NCBI RefSeq assembly: GCF_030400225.1
Contig: NZ_VJYB01000004.1
Span: 147,365-211,364 of the forward strand
Length of the DNA stretch: 64,000 bases
Source of the DNA: Lactobacillus sp. UCMA15818
GTDB lineage: Bacteria > Bacillota > Bacilli > Lactobacillales > Lactobacillaceae
Direction: 5' to 3'
Below are positions 8,383 to 17,628 of the stretch, piece after piece; the stretch's first letter is position 1; each line of letters starts with the position of its first letter. Both the position numbers and the translations under genes were made by a program. The notes under the pieces were generated by a model. The model worked only from the letters and a program-made list of their open reading frames with translations. It was not told the DNA's origin and did not search any database.

Positions 8383-10305
8383 TCAATTATCATATTTACT
8401 CAATATTTCACGTAACATGCCTAGACTTTTTTTGATTTCTCTTCCAATATCCGTATCAGCCACCGTTTGTCTTTCAAGTTCTTGATTCACAATCTTTCTA
8501 GTTGATATAATGTCACGTCCATTCTTCACAGCATCATTTTTGGATGTAAATGGGTGATGCGTCACTAGTTGTAAACCATAAGAATTATATAGCAGCGTAT
8601 ACCCTCCGATTCCCGTAATAGGTTGATAGGCCTTCGAATATCCGCCATCGATTACAATCATTTTCTTGTTCGCTAAAATTGGTTCCTGCTCTTTTTTTAC
8701 TGGTGTATGTCCATTAATCACATGTCCACTTTCTTGGTTAAGTCCAAACTCTCCAAGCAATTGTTCACAGAACCATTCTTCCTTGCGCAATTCAAAATAA
8801 GCGTTCTTATGTTCAACTTTAGGCTCATCTTCAGATATAAAATAACGTGCAAATGTAGTCATGCAGTGTTTCCCAAAAAGCGGTGATAGTGTGCCTTGCC
8901 ACAAATACCAGATCATATCAGCTTCAATGCTCTCGCCTTTATGTGGTTTGTGATAAGCTTTTCTTAATTTTTGTTCACAAAAATCTAGTAGCTGCTGTCC
9001 TGCATAATGCTTACCCTCGTACTCAAATGCCTGAAATGTCCCATCTTCTACAACCGGAATACATCCGTGAAACAACAAGTTGCCATTATAGATCTTATAC
9101 ATACTCCCTTTATTGACCAGAAAATCTAAATGCTTTCTCAATTTTGCTGCATTCATGAATGAATTAAGCAGTGACTGAACAACTTCTGTTTCGTCTTGTG
9201 TCAATTCGAACGACGCATCATGCTTAACGGTTTCAAAACATGTGTTCTCTAATTTGTAACTAACGCCATCGATCATTATTTCATTTTTATCCCAATCAAT
9301 TTGATTCAGTAAAACCAAATCATCAAGCTTAAATTCAGGTCTGCGCTTTTTTAATTGTCCCTCCAACTTGAATTGGATTACTGCGACAGCTTGATGAATC
9401 TGCGTAATTTGAAGCTTCTCATCTGGCATTATAAAATCTTCATTTTCAAGTGTCTTGGGCCTAAATGCAACATTGTCTCCATAATTTTTTTCAGCAAACA
9501 TTGATAAATGCCGTAAATTGATCCCATATGCTTCCTCAATAATTGCAAGATTATTATACCTTGCACAGATTCGTAAAAGATTCATCATACATAGTGCCGA
9601 ACCCGCTACAGCTCCAAGCCATAAAACATCATGATTTCCCCACTGAATATCAACAGAGTGATACTTCATGAGGGTCTCCATTATTTTATCAGGTGCAGGT
9701 CCTCGGTCATAGATATCTCCGATTACATGCAAATGATCCACTACCAGTCTTTGAATTGTATAGCAAGTTGCAGTAATAAAATAATCCGATTGTTTCAACT
9801 CTACCAAATTACGCAAAATCTTATTATAATAATTCTTCTTGTCGTGTTCTTGCTGGTCATTGTAGAGTAGTTCTTCTGTAATATACGCAAAATCAGGATT
9901 TAATGCCTTTCTGACTTTTGATCTTGTATATTTTGTTGCGGTTACCTTCAGCAGTTCAATCAAATTTGAGATTGTATTAAGGTACCATTGCTCCAATGCT
10001 TCTTGATCTGGTAATTCACTTTTTTGAAATATTAGTTCATCTTCAGGATAATAGATTAGGGTAGCGAAGTCCTGGATGTTCTTGGGTGTCAGTCTACCCG
10101 CAAAGTTCTCCACAATCTTTTGTTTAACATTGCCCGACCCGTTTCTCAGAGTATGGTCAAATGCATTGAATTCACCATGTAAGTCGCTGACATAATGTTC
10201 TGTGGCTTTTGGCAGATTCAAAATTGCTTCTAAATTTGTTATTTCTGTTATTATTGCCTGTTTAGTCGGAAATTTCTCATGGACCAATTTCTCAACATAT
10301 GACAT
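8383..10305 (-). CDS. fbp: Fructose-1,6-bisphosphatase, class III
   Basis: This gluconeogenic phosphatase hydrolyses fructose 1,6-bisphosphate. The protein is 640 residues, matching the large Mn-dependent class III enzymes of Firmicutes. Metallophosphatase motifs are visible in order: YVSDLHGEFNAFDH near residue 40, GDIYDRGPAPDKI near 195, WGNHDVLWLGAVAG near 220 and a late VINGHTPVKKEQEP near 510. The ATG at 10305 is chosen because AGGAGGG lies 7 nt upstream; 23 more in-frame codons upstream have no ribosome site. It stands alone between the AI-2E-like gene and a divergent small gene. Confidence 0.95.
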   Translation of the reverse strand: MSYVEKLVHEKFPTKQAIITEITNLEAILNLPKATEHYVSDLHGEFNAFDHTLRNGSGNVKQKIVENFAGRLTPKNIQDFATLIYYPEDELIFQKSELPDQEALEQWYLNTISNLIELLKVTATKYTRSKVRKALNPDFAYITEELLYNDQQEHDKKNYYNKILRNLVELKQSDYFITATCYTIQRLVVDHLHVIGDIYDRGPAPDKIMETLMKYHSVDIQWGNHDVLWLGAVAGSALCMMNLLRICARYNNLAIIEEAYGINLRHLSMFAEKNYGDNVAFRPKTLENEDFIMPDEKLQITQIHQAVAVIQFKLEGQLKKRRPEFKLDDLVLLNQIDWDKNEIMIDGVSYKLENTCFETVKHDASFELTQDETEVVQSLLNSFMNAAKLRKHLDFLVNKGSMYKIYNGNLLFHGCIPVVEDGTFQAFEYEGKHYAGQQLLDFCEQKLRKAYHKPHKGESIEADMIWYLWQGTLSPLFGKHCMTTFARYFISEDEPKVEHKNAYFELRKEEWFCEQLLGEFGLNQESGHVINGHTPVKKEQEPILANKKMIVIDGGYSKAYQPITGIGGYTLLYNSYGLQLVTHHPFTSKNDAVKNGRDIISTRKIVNQELERQTVADTDIGREIKKSLGMLREILSKYDN

Positions 10306-10576
10306 ATCAAAATCCCTCCTGTAAATCCATTTCTTTCGCAAGCATAGCCATTTGAAACGGATTATCTGAAACACACCCCCATATTATAACAAATACCAAT
10401 TTTCAGCAAACACTCAAACTCGCTTGAAAACCCTTGATTATGCTTACAAGTGTTCATATTTAATTAACAATACCAATTTGTAATTATTTGAGTTTTTTTG
10501 TTGTAAAAATATTTTTTTAGTGCTATCTTATAGTTATCGTTTTTAGGTTGAATGGAATCTACAAGGAGGATTCATT

Positions 10577-10879
10577 ATGAATAATACAGCAATAGAGAAA
10601 ACGGAAGCACGTGTTGAAAAGGATACTGAATGGCGCTTATCTAATCAAGAGAATGGATATTTCTTGGATGTTGTTTTCTGCAAAAAGCTTGAAAATACCA
10701 TGAAAAACAAGCGCAACTTTTCATTTAATCGCTTTGAATCAGAACAGCTTAACAATCTGCATTCACTAATTACCGAATTGGATGGGAACTTCAAGTTGAT
10801 TCTAGATGAAAAGGTTATCGGTTTAGATTATCTTCCATTATCATCTGATGATGCTGCTGACCTAGTTGAAGCTCTTTAG
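10577..10879 (+). CDS. Small acidic hypothetical protein (100 aa)
   Basis: I do not recognise this protein. It is soluble, charged and has no signal peptide or membrane segment. The middle (NKRNFSFNRFESEQLNNLHSLITELDG) looks helical, and the C-terminus is acidic (SSDDAADLVEAL). The gene is convincing as a real CDS: AAGGAGG lies 8 nt before the ATG, an AT-rich promoter region precedes it, and a strong hairpin follows it at 10922-11031. It is divergent from fbp and convergent with galE. Confidence 0.75.
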   Translation: MNNTAIEKTEARVEKDTEWRLSNQENGYFLDVVFCKKLENTMKNKRNFSFNRFESEQLNNLHSLITELDGNFKLILDEKVIGLDYLPLSSDDAADLVEAL

Positions 10880-10921
10880 TTTCTGATATTAATTTCATAT
10901 AAATGATTGGTTTTAACCCAA

Positions 10922-11031
10922 ACAAAAAAAGTAGCGCTATTCAGCTATTGTAGTGACACCCTAGATTAGGTTTTACCCTAATTTTTGGAGTCAGCACATA
11001 TAGAATCTGAGTAGCGCTACCTTTTTGGTAT
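10922..11031. terminator. Long bidirectional hairpin between the 100-aa gene and galE
   Basis: GTAGCGCTATTCAG (10931-10944) pairs with CTGAGTAGCGCTAC (11008-11021). The outer arms carry an A run on the left and CTTTTT on the right, so it can terminate both converging genes. The inner 60 bp also folds: CTATTGTAGTGAC-ACC pairs imperfectly with GGAGTCAGCACATATAG, and ATTAGG-TTTTA-CCCTAAT is a third small stem. The total length of about 100 nt is unusual for a simple terminator. Confidence 0.75.
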
Positions 11032-11035
11032 CTTT

Positions 11036-12031
11036 CTACTTATCATTATAACCATTTGGATGTGTCAGATGCCACTTCCATGCAGTCTCAATAATTTTGT
11101 GGATATCATCAAATTGTGGTTTCCAGCCCAAGACTTTTCGTGCCTTATCTGATGCTGCAATCAGCGTATCAGGATCACCGCCGCGTCTTGCTGCGATTTC
11201 TGTTGGAATTTCCTTTTTAGTAACATCGCGTGCTGCCTTCAAAATTTCCATGTTAGAAAACCCTGTTGAAGATCCTAGATTGAAGGCTGTACTATCATTA
11301 CCCTTTGTCAGGTATTCAACCGCTAAAATATGAGCATCTGCTAAATCAAACGGATGTACATAATCACGTACATTAGTACCATCTGGAGTATTGTAATCAT
11401 CTCCAAAAATTTGTAATTTTTCACGTGTTCCTGCCGCCACTTGCAACACAATGGGCAACAAATGGGTTTCTGGATTGTGATCTTCTCCAATACTACCATC
11501 CGGCTTCGCACCAGCAACGTTGAAGTAACGAAGCGCAACAAATTTTATGCCATTAGCAAGATCTGTCCAATGCATAATTTTTTCCATTGCCAATTTACTT
11601 TCTCCATAAGGATTGATTGGCTTTTGCAGATCAGTTTCCTTAATCGGCGTTCTCTCTGGTGTTCCATATGTTGCAGCAGTTGAAGAAAAGACAATTTTCT
11701 TCACATCTGCTTCGACCATAACTTCTAATAATTTTATCATTCCCGAGGTATTGTTATCAAAATATTTAAGTGGATTCTTCATAGACTCCGGAACTACCGA
11801 GAAAGCTGCAAAATGAATGACTGCATCAATCGCTGGATTTTCCTTGAAAACCTTGCGCATAAAGTCACGATCTGCAATATCTCCTTGGTAAAATTTTGCC
11901 TTGTCGTTAACAGCTGCCCGATGTCCTGTGACAAGACTATCTACAACAACAGTCTCTGTCCCTTGTTCAACCAAGCGATCTACTGTATGCGATCCTATGT
12001 ACCCAGCACCGCCTAAAACTAAAATTGCCAT
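11036..12031 (-). CDS. galE: UDP-glucose 4-epimerase
   Basis: This extended SDR interconverts UDP-glucose and UDP-galactose (Leloir pathway, cell-wall precursor supply). The N-terminal Rossmann motif is [16 protein letters not shown], the catalytic Ser/Thr-Tyr-Lys set is in FSSTAATYG and [13 protein letters not shown], and [23 protein letters not shown] is the typical substrate loop. I start at the ATG at 12031, which has AAGGAGG upstream, giving 331 residues, the usual GalE size; 29 extra in-frame codons upstream run through repeat-like DNA. No other gal genes are adjacent. A dispersed repeat occupies its upstream region. Confidence 0.95.
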   Translation of the reverse strand: MAILVLGGAGYIGSHTVDRLVEQGTETVVVDSLVTGHRAAVNDKAKFYQGDIADRDFMRKVFKENPAIDAVIHFAAFSVVPESMKNPLKYFDNNTSGMIKLLEVMVEADVKKIVFSSTAATYGTPERTPIKETDLQKPINPYGESKLAMEKIMHWTDLANGIKFVALRYFNVAGAKPDGSIGEDHNPETHLLPIVLQVAAGTREKLQIFGDDYNTPDGTNVRDYVHPFDLADAHILAVEYLTKGNDSTAFNLGSSTGFSNMEILKAARDVTKKEIPTEIAARRGGDPDTLIAASDKARKVLGWKPQFDDIHKIIETAWKWHLTHPNGYNDK

Positions 12032-12052
12032 GTTTGTTCCTCCTTGAGGAGT

Positions 12053-12218
12053 AGCTGGGTCAAATAAATTCTGACCTGCTCCTCTATTTATTACGATTAA
12101 ACGTGTTCCACACGTCAAAATTCTCCGCCTAACTTCAAATTATTCATAGCAAAAAACATGCTATGTTCTTAATTTTTGTTAGTGCTCAAAGTTTCCCGAC
12201 TTATGTCACACTCTGATT
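12053..12218 (+). repeat. Dispersed intergenic repeat, copy 2
   Basis: Diverged copy of the family, starting GCTGGGTCAAATAAATTCTGA and keeping CTCTATTTATTACG-TTAAACGTGTTCCA, CTCCGCCTAACTTCAAATTA and TTTCCCGACTTATGTCACACTC. It fills the upstream region of galE, between galE and the GntR gene. It reads opposite to galE. Confidence 0.8.
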
Positions 12219-12341
12219 AAACTTGTGTCACACTCTCTTTTGTTTCATTTGTATTTGGAAGACTATCTGTCTCTCTCAATCATTTTACCAGTATTATCTC
12301 CCAATTTGTTAATTAATACCAAAATGTAATCTTTTATCGAA

Positions 12342-12510
12342 GGCTGAGTCAAAAGCTAAATCTGGTCCCATCTCTCTATTTATTCCGGGTAAACGTGTTT
12401 CATAAGTCAAAATTCTCCGTCTAACTTCGAATTACTCATAGCAAAGTTCTTAACTATGTTCGGAATTTCTAATTGGTACTCAAATTTTCCCGACTTATAG
12501 CGCACTCCCT
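12342..12510 (+). repeat. Dispersed intergenic repeat, copy 3
   Basis: Second copy in the same galE-gntR space, in direct orientation to copy 2 and 124 bp after it. It keeps TTTATTCCGGGTAAACGTGTT, CTCCGTCTAACTTCGAATTA and TTTTCCCGACTTATAGCGCACTCCC. The DNA between the two copies (12219-12341) is AT-rich without a gene. The GntR gene starts 70 bp downstream. Confidence 0.85.
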
Positions 12511-12580
12511 TTCTTCTAGACTTGTTGTTTTTATTAACTTGTGCTTAACTATTATTTAGAACTTAAGAAGGGGCAATCCT

Positions 12581-13306
12581 ATGTCAGAACTAGTATATAA
12601 GCAATTAATTACTGATTTAAAAAAGAAAATATTTGCAGGTAATTTCCCCGATTTGCGCCTGCCAGATGAACGCTCTCTCAGTGAGCAGTATAATGTGAGC
12701 CGCAGTTCCATCAAACGTGCACTTAATCGCATGGCCAATGATGGCATTATCTTCCGCAAACGTGGCGCGGGGACCTTTATCAATCCATTGTATCTAAAAA
12801 ATGAATCTGTCTTTAATTATGAAGAAGGCTCCAACTTAGGTGTCACTGATAACTTTAAGATGAACGGGCAGCGGCCAAAAATCAAGGTTCTTTCCTTTGA
12901 AGTCATCAAGCCTAATCATGAACTGCGTCGTGATTTATTCTTATCACATGATGATTTTGTATACAAAATCGTTCGTCTGCGCTTGTTCGAAGACCAGCCT
13001 TTTATGATTGAAACGGGCTATATTCCAATTAGAATAGTCCCTGAATTAACCAAATCGACGATTGAAAGTTCAATCTTTAATTACCTACAAAAAAACCATC
13101 ATCAGTCAGTTACTAAATCGTTCCTTTCTGTTTTTGCCGAACCATCGACTAAAAACGATCAAGAATTACTAGGGTTATTACCTACTGAGCCCACTGGCAT
13201 TATGGAAGGAATATTCTTTCTTGATGATGGGACGCCTTTTGAATTCTCACATATGCGCTTCCACTATAAATACTTGAAGTTCAATTCTTTTGTTTCTGTA
13301 AATTAA
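12581..13306 (+). CDS. GntR family regulator with UTRA domain (HutC/YvoA subfamily)
   Basis: A 241-residue repressor-type protein. Residues 1-70 form the winged helix (YKQLITDLKKKIFAGNF, LPDERSLSEQYNVSRSSIKRALNRM, FRKRGAGTFI). Residues 85-240 match the UTRA effector domain, with the LRLFEDQPFMIETGYIP strand typical of HutC/FarR members that bind sugar phosphates, urocanate or other small acids. It is followed 28 bp later by a histidine phosphatase, probably on the same transcript. The effector cannot be read from sequence. The hut-like operon of this window has its own RpiR regulator, so no link to HutC function is implied. AGAAGGGG precedes the ATG. Confidence 0.9.
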   Translation: MSELVYKQLITDLKKKIFAGNFPDLRLPDERSLSEQYNVSRSSIKRALNRMANDGIIFRKRGAGTFINPLYLKNESVFNYEEGSNLGVTDNFKMNGQRPKIKVLSFEVIKPNHELRRDLFLSHDDFVYKIVRLRLFEDQPFMIETGYIPIRIVPELTKSTIESSIFNYLQKNHHQSVTKSFLSVFAEPSTKNDQELLGLLPTEPTGIMEGIFFLDDGTPFEFSHMRFHYKYLKFNSFVSVN

Positions 13307-13334
13307 AAATCTTAATTCTCTCTGGAGGTACATA

Positions 13335-13940
13335 ATGACAACTCTTTATATCGTGCGTCACGGTCAAAGCAAAGCAAACGCTGCAGGCATCCTTCAAGGA
13401 AGCTTGATTAATACTCCCTTATCTGAAAAAGGACAAATTCAGGCAAAAAATGTCCATGACGCTTTTGAAAAGAAATCGCTGCATTTTGACCTAGTTTTTG
13501 CAAGCCCTTTGTTGCGTGCGGCCCAAACCGCCGCAATCATCGCGCCAGAAGCTACAACTATTTTTGATGAGCGTCTAAAAGAATTCGATTATGGTGATTG
13601 GGATGGTCAAAAAGTTGTAGATATTCATCGCCTTTTTGCTGAATTTTTCGATGAAAAAAAGAACCTGCTGCCAGATTCTGAAAAAGTTTCTCATGGTGAT
13701 GATTTCGCATCAGTCACCGCAAAATTAGACGATTTTCTTAATGAACTTGCACTAAATTATCCAACACAGGAGATCTTGGTCGCAAGCCATGGATTCACAA
13801 TTAAATTACTGCTGAATGCTATTTTGGAAATTAATAACCTAAGTTCATTGAACGAACCGCACAATGCTGGTTTAACAAAGATTGAGTTGACCACTTCAAC
13901 GCGTACCCTCGTATACTTCAATCGCGACTTAACTGAATAA
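13335..13940 (+). CDS. Histidine phosphatase family protein
   Basis: A 201-residue phosphatase of the phosphoglycerate-mutase-like superfamily. The catalytic RHG is at TLYIVRHGQSKANAAG (residues 3-18), and the second histidine is in VASHGFTIKLLLNA near residue 150. The insert is too short for a true glycolytic mutase, so it is likely a phosphatase acting on a small phosphoester (for example a sugar phosphate). It shares a transcript with the upstream GntR gene. TGGAGG lies upstream of the ATG. Repeat copies follow the stop codon. Confidence 0.88.
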   Translation: MTTLYIVRHGQSKANAAGILQGSLINTPLSEKGQIQAKNVHDAFEKKSLHFDLVFASPLLRAAQTAAIIAPEATTIFDERLKEFDYGDWDGQKVVDIHRLFAEFFDEKKNLLPDSEKVSHGDDFASVTAKLDDFLNELALNYPTQEILVASHGFTIKLLLNAILEINNLSSLNEPHNAGLTKIELTTSTRTLVYFNRDLTE

Positions 13941-13970
13941 GCTAGTTCAATTATTGAAATCGAAAAGATG

Positions 13971-14164
13971 GGCGAGACAAAAGCTAACTTTTGACCAACC
14001 TCTCTACTTATTCCCAAAAATCAGATTTACAATCCAGTTTCTCTGTCAGTAACAGCCCGCAGCACACAGGGGTCTGGGCCAAAAGCTAACTTTTAGCCCA
14101 GACCCCCTTATTTATTACGAATAAACGTGTTTCACAAGTCAAATTTTACCGACTTATGGCACCC
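13971..14164 (+). repeat. Dispersed intergenic repeat, partial plus internally deleted copies, with strong hairpin
   Basis: The segment 13971-14017 holds only the first block (GACAAAAGCTAACTTTTGAC). A second copy at 14069-14164 starts with a strong stem, GGGGTCTGGGC / GCCCAGACCCC (14069-14106), continues through ATAAACGTGTTTCACAAGTC, and then jumps to ACCGACTTATGGCACCC. The central 80 bp of the full repeat is missing. It lies between two converging genes, and the stem would work as a terminator. Confidence 0.75.
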
Positions 14165-14188
14165 ATTGGCTGCTCATTCTCTAGACAC

Positions 14189-15022
14189 TTATTTAAACTC
14201 GCGTGCAACCTCGCTGACTGACATATTCTGCTCGTATGCATGTTCAATCACTTCTTTGACATCTGCATCACTGAATGCTTTAATATCAATTCCTTGACTG
14301 GCAATTTCTTTTCGTGCCTGCTTGATTTGTGCACTGGTAATCTTTCTTGAGCTTGCAGAAGATGAATGACCTCTTGTTGAAGAAGAAATAGTTGGTAAGA
14401 TATCTGTTGCTGCTTTCTCTTCACTTGACTCATCTGCACTTGAAACATTGTACCCTAGACGAGCAAGAACTTGGTTATTATTGTGTTCAAGGCTACGCGC
14501 TTTTTTCCTAATATCTTGATAGTAGGACTGTGTAATATTCCCATAACCCAAAATCACAGCTAATTTTGTATTTGAAGCTGTATATTCATAATTAGTTGCC
14601 AACACTTTTGCACGTTTGTATGTTTTATTGAAAATCTTAAGTTCATGTACAACTTCTTTGAGTTCAATTTCTTTAGAAACTGCCCTAAGCAATAATGTTT
14701 GTGAGCCATTATCTATTTTAGTTACTTTTTTAAAATTAATAATTGCTTTACTATATTCTTGCTTTTTAATTGCAGCTAGACCTTTTTGATATTCTTCTAA
14801 TTGTTCCAAATGTGCACTTGCAGAGCTATCATTTGGTTTCTTCTTCAATGCATTACGAAATTGATTCTCAGCTCGATGGTAGCTAGCATCACTGATAGTT
14901 TGTTCGCCTGCATTCATAGCATTATTGTAATATTGTGTGGTCTCAACATGTTTTGTGTAACCATAGCCTATAAAAATCACTGCAATAACCAAAGTGATTA
15001 TAAGCCAAGCTTTCTTGCCCAT
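14189..15022 (-). CDS. Membrane-anchored TPR-like protein of unknown function
   Basis: A 277-residue protein with a short cytoplasmic N-terminus, one transmembrane helix (AWLIITLVIAVIFIGYGY, about residues 4-22) and a long extracytoplasmic helical region. Residues 40-110 look like two TPR-type helical pairs (ASYHRAENQFRNALKKKPNDSS and IKKQEYSKAIINFKKVTK). A Ser-rich linker near 215-230 precedes a C-terminal helical domain (QIKQARKEIASQGID ... FSDADVKEVIEHAYEQNMSVSEVA). The ATG at 15022 is chosen because GAGG lies 9 nt upstream. It is a lone gene, converging with the histidine phosphatase; function unknown, possibly surface assembly. Confidence 0.75.
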   Translation of the reverse strand: MGKKAWLIITLVIAVIFIGYGYTKHVETTQYYNNAMNAGEQTISDASYHRAENQFRNALKKKPNDSSASAHLEQLEEYQKGLAAIKKQEYSKAIINFKKVTKIDNGSQTLLLRAVSKEIELKEVVHELKIFNKTYKRAKVLATNYEYTASNTKLAVILGYGNITQSYYQDIRKKARSLEHNNNQVLARLGYNVSSADESSEEKAATDILPTISSSTRGHSSSASSRKITSAQIKQARKEIASQGIDIKAFSDADVKEVIEHAYEQNMSVSEVAREFK

Positions 15023-15164
15023 CGACCAATTCCTCGCTTTCAATTCGTTAACTGCAATTATAACATTTTTTCTTGGTTATTATGTGACTATTCTCTTTGT
15101 TACTTCATCTGCTTTGACCTTTTAATATTATTTATGTAGAATTAGAAGAAAAATAGGAGTGTCT

Positions 15165-15770
15165 ATGAATTCATCCTTATTAACAGAGATTATTAACGAT
15201 TATGGTTATTTTGGGATTGCCTTGCTGCTTGCACTTGAAAATATCTTTCCCCCGATTCCCTCAGAGGTAATTCTAGGATTTACTGGTTTCATGACCCTTT
15301 CTAGTAAATTAAATATTGTTGGCAGCATCATTGCAGCGACAATTGGTGCTCTAATTGGTGCCTTAATTTTATATTTTTTTGGCAAGATTATTTCCGTCGA
15401 ACGCTTAGAACGAATTCTAGCAGGACGCATTGGTAAAATACTGCATTTCAAGCCTGCAGATTTAGAACGTGCCGCAGCTTTTTTTAAACGCCATGGCAAT
15501 TCTGCAGTCTTCTTTGGAAGGTTCGTTCCAGTTATTCGCAGTCTAATCTCAATTCCAGCTGGAATGTCTGACTATCCTCTTGGACGTTTCGTTGTTTTTT
15601 CAACCCTTGGCACACTCGTTTGGAATACTGTGTTGATCTTTGTTGGGCGGATGGCTGGTCATGCATGGCCACACGTAATTAACATAATTGAATCTTATGG
15701 CAAGATTTCACTAGTAGTGTTAGCTGCACTATTTATTTTAGGCTACTTTATCTATAAGAAAAAAGTGTAA
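15165..15770 (+). CDS. DedA family membrane protein
   Basis: A 201-residue integral membrane protein of the DedA/SNARE-associated family, whose members act as undecaprenyl-phosphate or phospholipid flippases. Family marks are visible: IALLLALENIFPPIPSEVILGFTGF near residues 18-42, and FFGRFVPVIRSLISIPAGMSDYPLGRF near 120-146 with its conserved Arg and Gly. Several hydrophobic helices follow to the C-terminus, which ends in Lys residues. The ATG at 15165 has AGGAG 5 nt upstream; an in-frame GTG inside that site is rejected. It is a lone gene with a bidirectional terminator after it. Confidence 0.92.
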   Translation: MNSSLLTEIINDYGYFGIALLLALENIFPPIPSEVILGFTGFMTLSSKLNIVGSIIAATIGALIGALILYFFGKIISVERLERILAGRIGKILHFKPADLERAAAFFKRHGNSAVFFGRFVPVIRSLISIPAGMSDYPLGRFVVFSTLGTLVWNTVLIFVGRMAGHAWPHVINIIESYGKISLVVLAALFILGYFIYKKKV

Positions 15771-15806
15771 CATAAAGTTTCAGAAATACATTTGTCCAAA
15801 AACACC

Positions 15807-15904
15807 AAAATAAAGCAGCTGAATCTAAATTTAACTTTTGATTCAGTTGCTTTATTTATTCCGTATAAACGTGTTTCACAATTCCCCGACTTATGGCACA
15901 CTCT
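15807..15904. terminator. Bidirectional terminator fused to a deleted copy of the dispersed repeat
   Basis: AAATAAAGCAGCTGAATC (15808-15825) pairs with GATTCAGTTGCTTTATTT (15840-15857), flanked by A and T runs. It separates the converging DedA and membrane-protein genes. From 15834 to 15904 the DNA matches the repeat family (CCGTATAAACGTGTTTCACA joined directly to CCCGACTTATGGCACACTC) with the centre deleted. The repeat's first hairpin has been extended into the terminator stem. Confidence 0.8.
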
Positions 15905-15912
15905 CCTTTCTT

Positions 15913-17628
15913 TTATTTGTCTATTTTTTTATAATTTTTTAGGCCTTTGATAATTTTAGGAAGAACTAATATTACCACGGTAATCCATGAAACAAATTCG
16001 GCTATTTTAATAATAACTGAAGTTTTGTATACTATGCTAATCTTATTGTTGCCCTTCCTTAACACCACACCAATTGTGTTACGCTTTGTTTTGGTATAAG
16101 CGGCCTTTTTCCCGTTAATAGTAACTAGATATGAATTATAATTCAAAAAAGGCAAATCTGCGGACACATTATTTTTAGAGGTATATATTTTATAAATAAT
16201 TCCATTTGAAATACTATGTGATGTAATCTTTTGCTTTTGCCCACCTATCAAAGCCACGTGTTCTTGAATCTCAACCATGTACTTTTTCATGCTTGTATAT
16301 GGCCAATAATCAATGGAACCTACCCCTTCATTAAAGCCTTTCACCATATAATTAAAACCCCGTTTTGAAGTTATTTGATAATTTGAAAAGGGCAATGCTT
16401 TTTCACTGCTAGGTTTATAGTCAATTACAGTCTGAGTTGTACGTGTGTTTAAGAAACTATACGAGGTGCTTAATAATGAGATTACAACTAGCGCAAAGAC
16501 AACCATCGTCCAGCGCTGAACATATTTTGTCTTTGAGATAAGAATCCAAAGTGTCTCAACAGCAAATATTGCTAGAAAGAAATTCGAGATACACAAAATT
16601 CTGCCAGTCCATTGAAGAACAACAATCGGTGTCTTATTGACGAAATTCCAAATTGATTCAAAAACACTTGTCGTTGCAATAAAAAAAATGACACCAATCA
16701 TGCCAATAATTCTATTAGTAACACTCTGCTTTTTCCATAAGAATAACCCCATAATCGTCGTTATTACCAGCAAAGCTCCCACTGATTCATCATTATTTAA
16801 CGCATTTATTATGGCGTCTCCTAAACCTGTACCCGCTGTTGAAAGCGTACCGGACTTGGTGATGAACAGGTGATTACTTGTATATATTGTAAACAATGTA
16901 CCCCAGTAAAATGAAGTCATTAGCAGTGTCGCAATCCCTGCATAAACAATATATTTCAACTTTCGCCAGAAATTGCTGGCTGTAAATAATGCAATTGCAA
17001 TAATTAACATTACTACAACTAAGTACATCAAGAAACTCAATATATGTGAATAAATAACACCCGTCATACCAAATGCTAGCAAGAGCCATTCTGCCTTTTT
17101 CCTAAAAAAGATACTGTACGTTCCGTATCCAATTAACGGTAAGAAGACATATCCCGCAGTTTGACCAACATCAAAGGTTAGAAACATCCAACTAAAATTA
17201 TATGCTGATAAAACATAGACAAAAGAAAAAATTAGGGCTTTCTTTTTATTGCCATACCAATATTTTAGGCCACAGAAATACGAAATAAGCATTGATATAA
17301 ATACTATTGAACACCATCCAACATAGATTGCCAAAATGGGGTCACTAATCACTAACAAGGCTAACGCCAATGGATAAACAGGCAAAACACCATATACCAT
17401 ATTAATCGGTGTTCCTACCTGATTCATTGCGTAAGTCTCGATGTATGAGAAAAGCTTGCCATGTTTAATATTCTGTGCCAAATCATATATTCGGTTAAGG
17501 TGAAACGACATGTCCACTCCTGCATGGAGAGAATTGGCACAGAAATAAGGTACCATAACCACTACACTTGCTACTAGACAAATTAAGATTACGCATAATT
17601 GTTTTTGTGTATTTGAAGCTTTATTCAT
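15913..17628 (-). CDS. Large multi-spanning membrane protein (YfhO / PTPS-related, GT-C-like), third of a tandem trio
   Basis: A protein of about 571 residues with many transmembrane helices over the first 400 residues and a soluble extracytoplasmic C-terminal domain (around 420-545) before a last helix. The N-terminal pattern (NSLHAGVDMSFHLNRIYDLAQNIKHG) has an Asp-containing first loop, as in GT-C-type glycosyltransferases and the 6-pyruvoyl-tetrahydropterin-synthase-related membrane family. The C-terminal strand LPFLNYNSYLVTINGKKAAY resembles the YfhO tail. Its two upstream neighbours have the same layout. The ATG at 17628 lies inside the 3' end of the preceding gene (8-bp overlap), so translation is coupled. 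Likely role: transfer of a sugar from a lipid carrier to a surface polymer. Unproven. Confidence 0.75.
   Translation of the reverse strand: MNKASNTQKQLCVILICLVASVVVMVPYFCANSLHAGVDMSFHLNRIYDLAQNIKHGKLFSYIETYAMNQVGTPINMVYGVLPVYPLALALLVISDPILAIYVGWCSIVFISMLISYFCGLKYWYGNKKKALIFSFVYVLSAYNFSWMFLTFDVGQTAGYVFLPLIGYGTYSIFFRKKAEWLLLAFGMTGVIYSHILSFLMYLVVVMLIIAIALFTASNFWRKLKYIVYAGIATLLMTSFYWGTLFTIYTSNHLFITKSGTLSTAGTGLGDAIINALNNDESVGALLVITTIMGLFLWKKQSVTNRIIGMIGVIFFIATTSVFESIWNFVNKTPIVVLQWTGRILCISNFFLAIFAVETLWILISKTKYVQRWTMVVFALVVISLLSTSYSFLNTRTTQTVIDYKPSSEKALPFSNYQITSKRGFNYMVKGFNEGVGSIDYWPYTSMKKYMVEIQEHVALIGGQKQKITSHSISNGIIYKIYTSKNNVSADLPFLNYNSYLVTINGKKAAYTKTKRNTIGVVLRKGNNKISIVYKTSVIIKIAEFVSWITVVILVLPKIIKGLKNYKKIDK

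Noticed and set aside
11036..12118. Longer GalE with 29 extra N-terminal residues
   Set aside because: The extension is repeat-like, and a strong AAGGAGG lies before the ATG of the normal GalE start.
12581..13306. GntR/UTRA protein as the HutC repressor of the urocanate genes
   Set aside because: It is more than 30 kb away and the operon has its own RpiR regulator; UTRA proteins bind many ligands.
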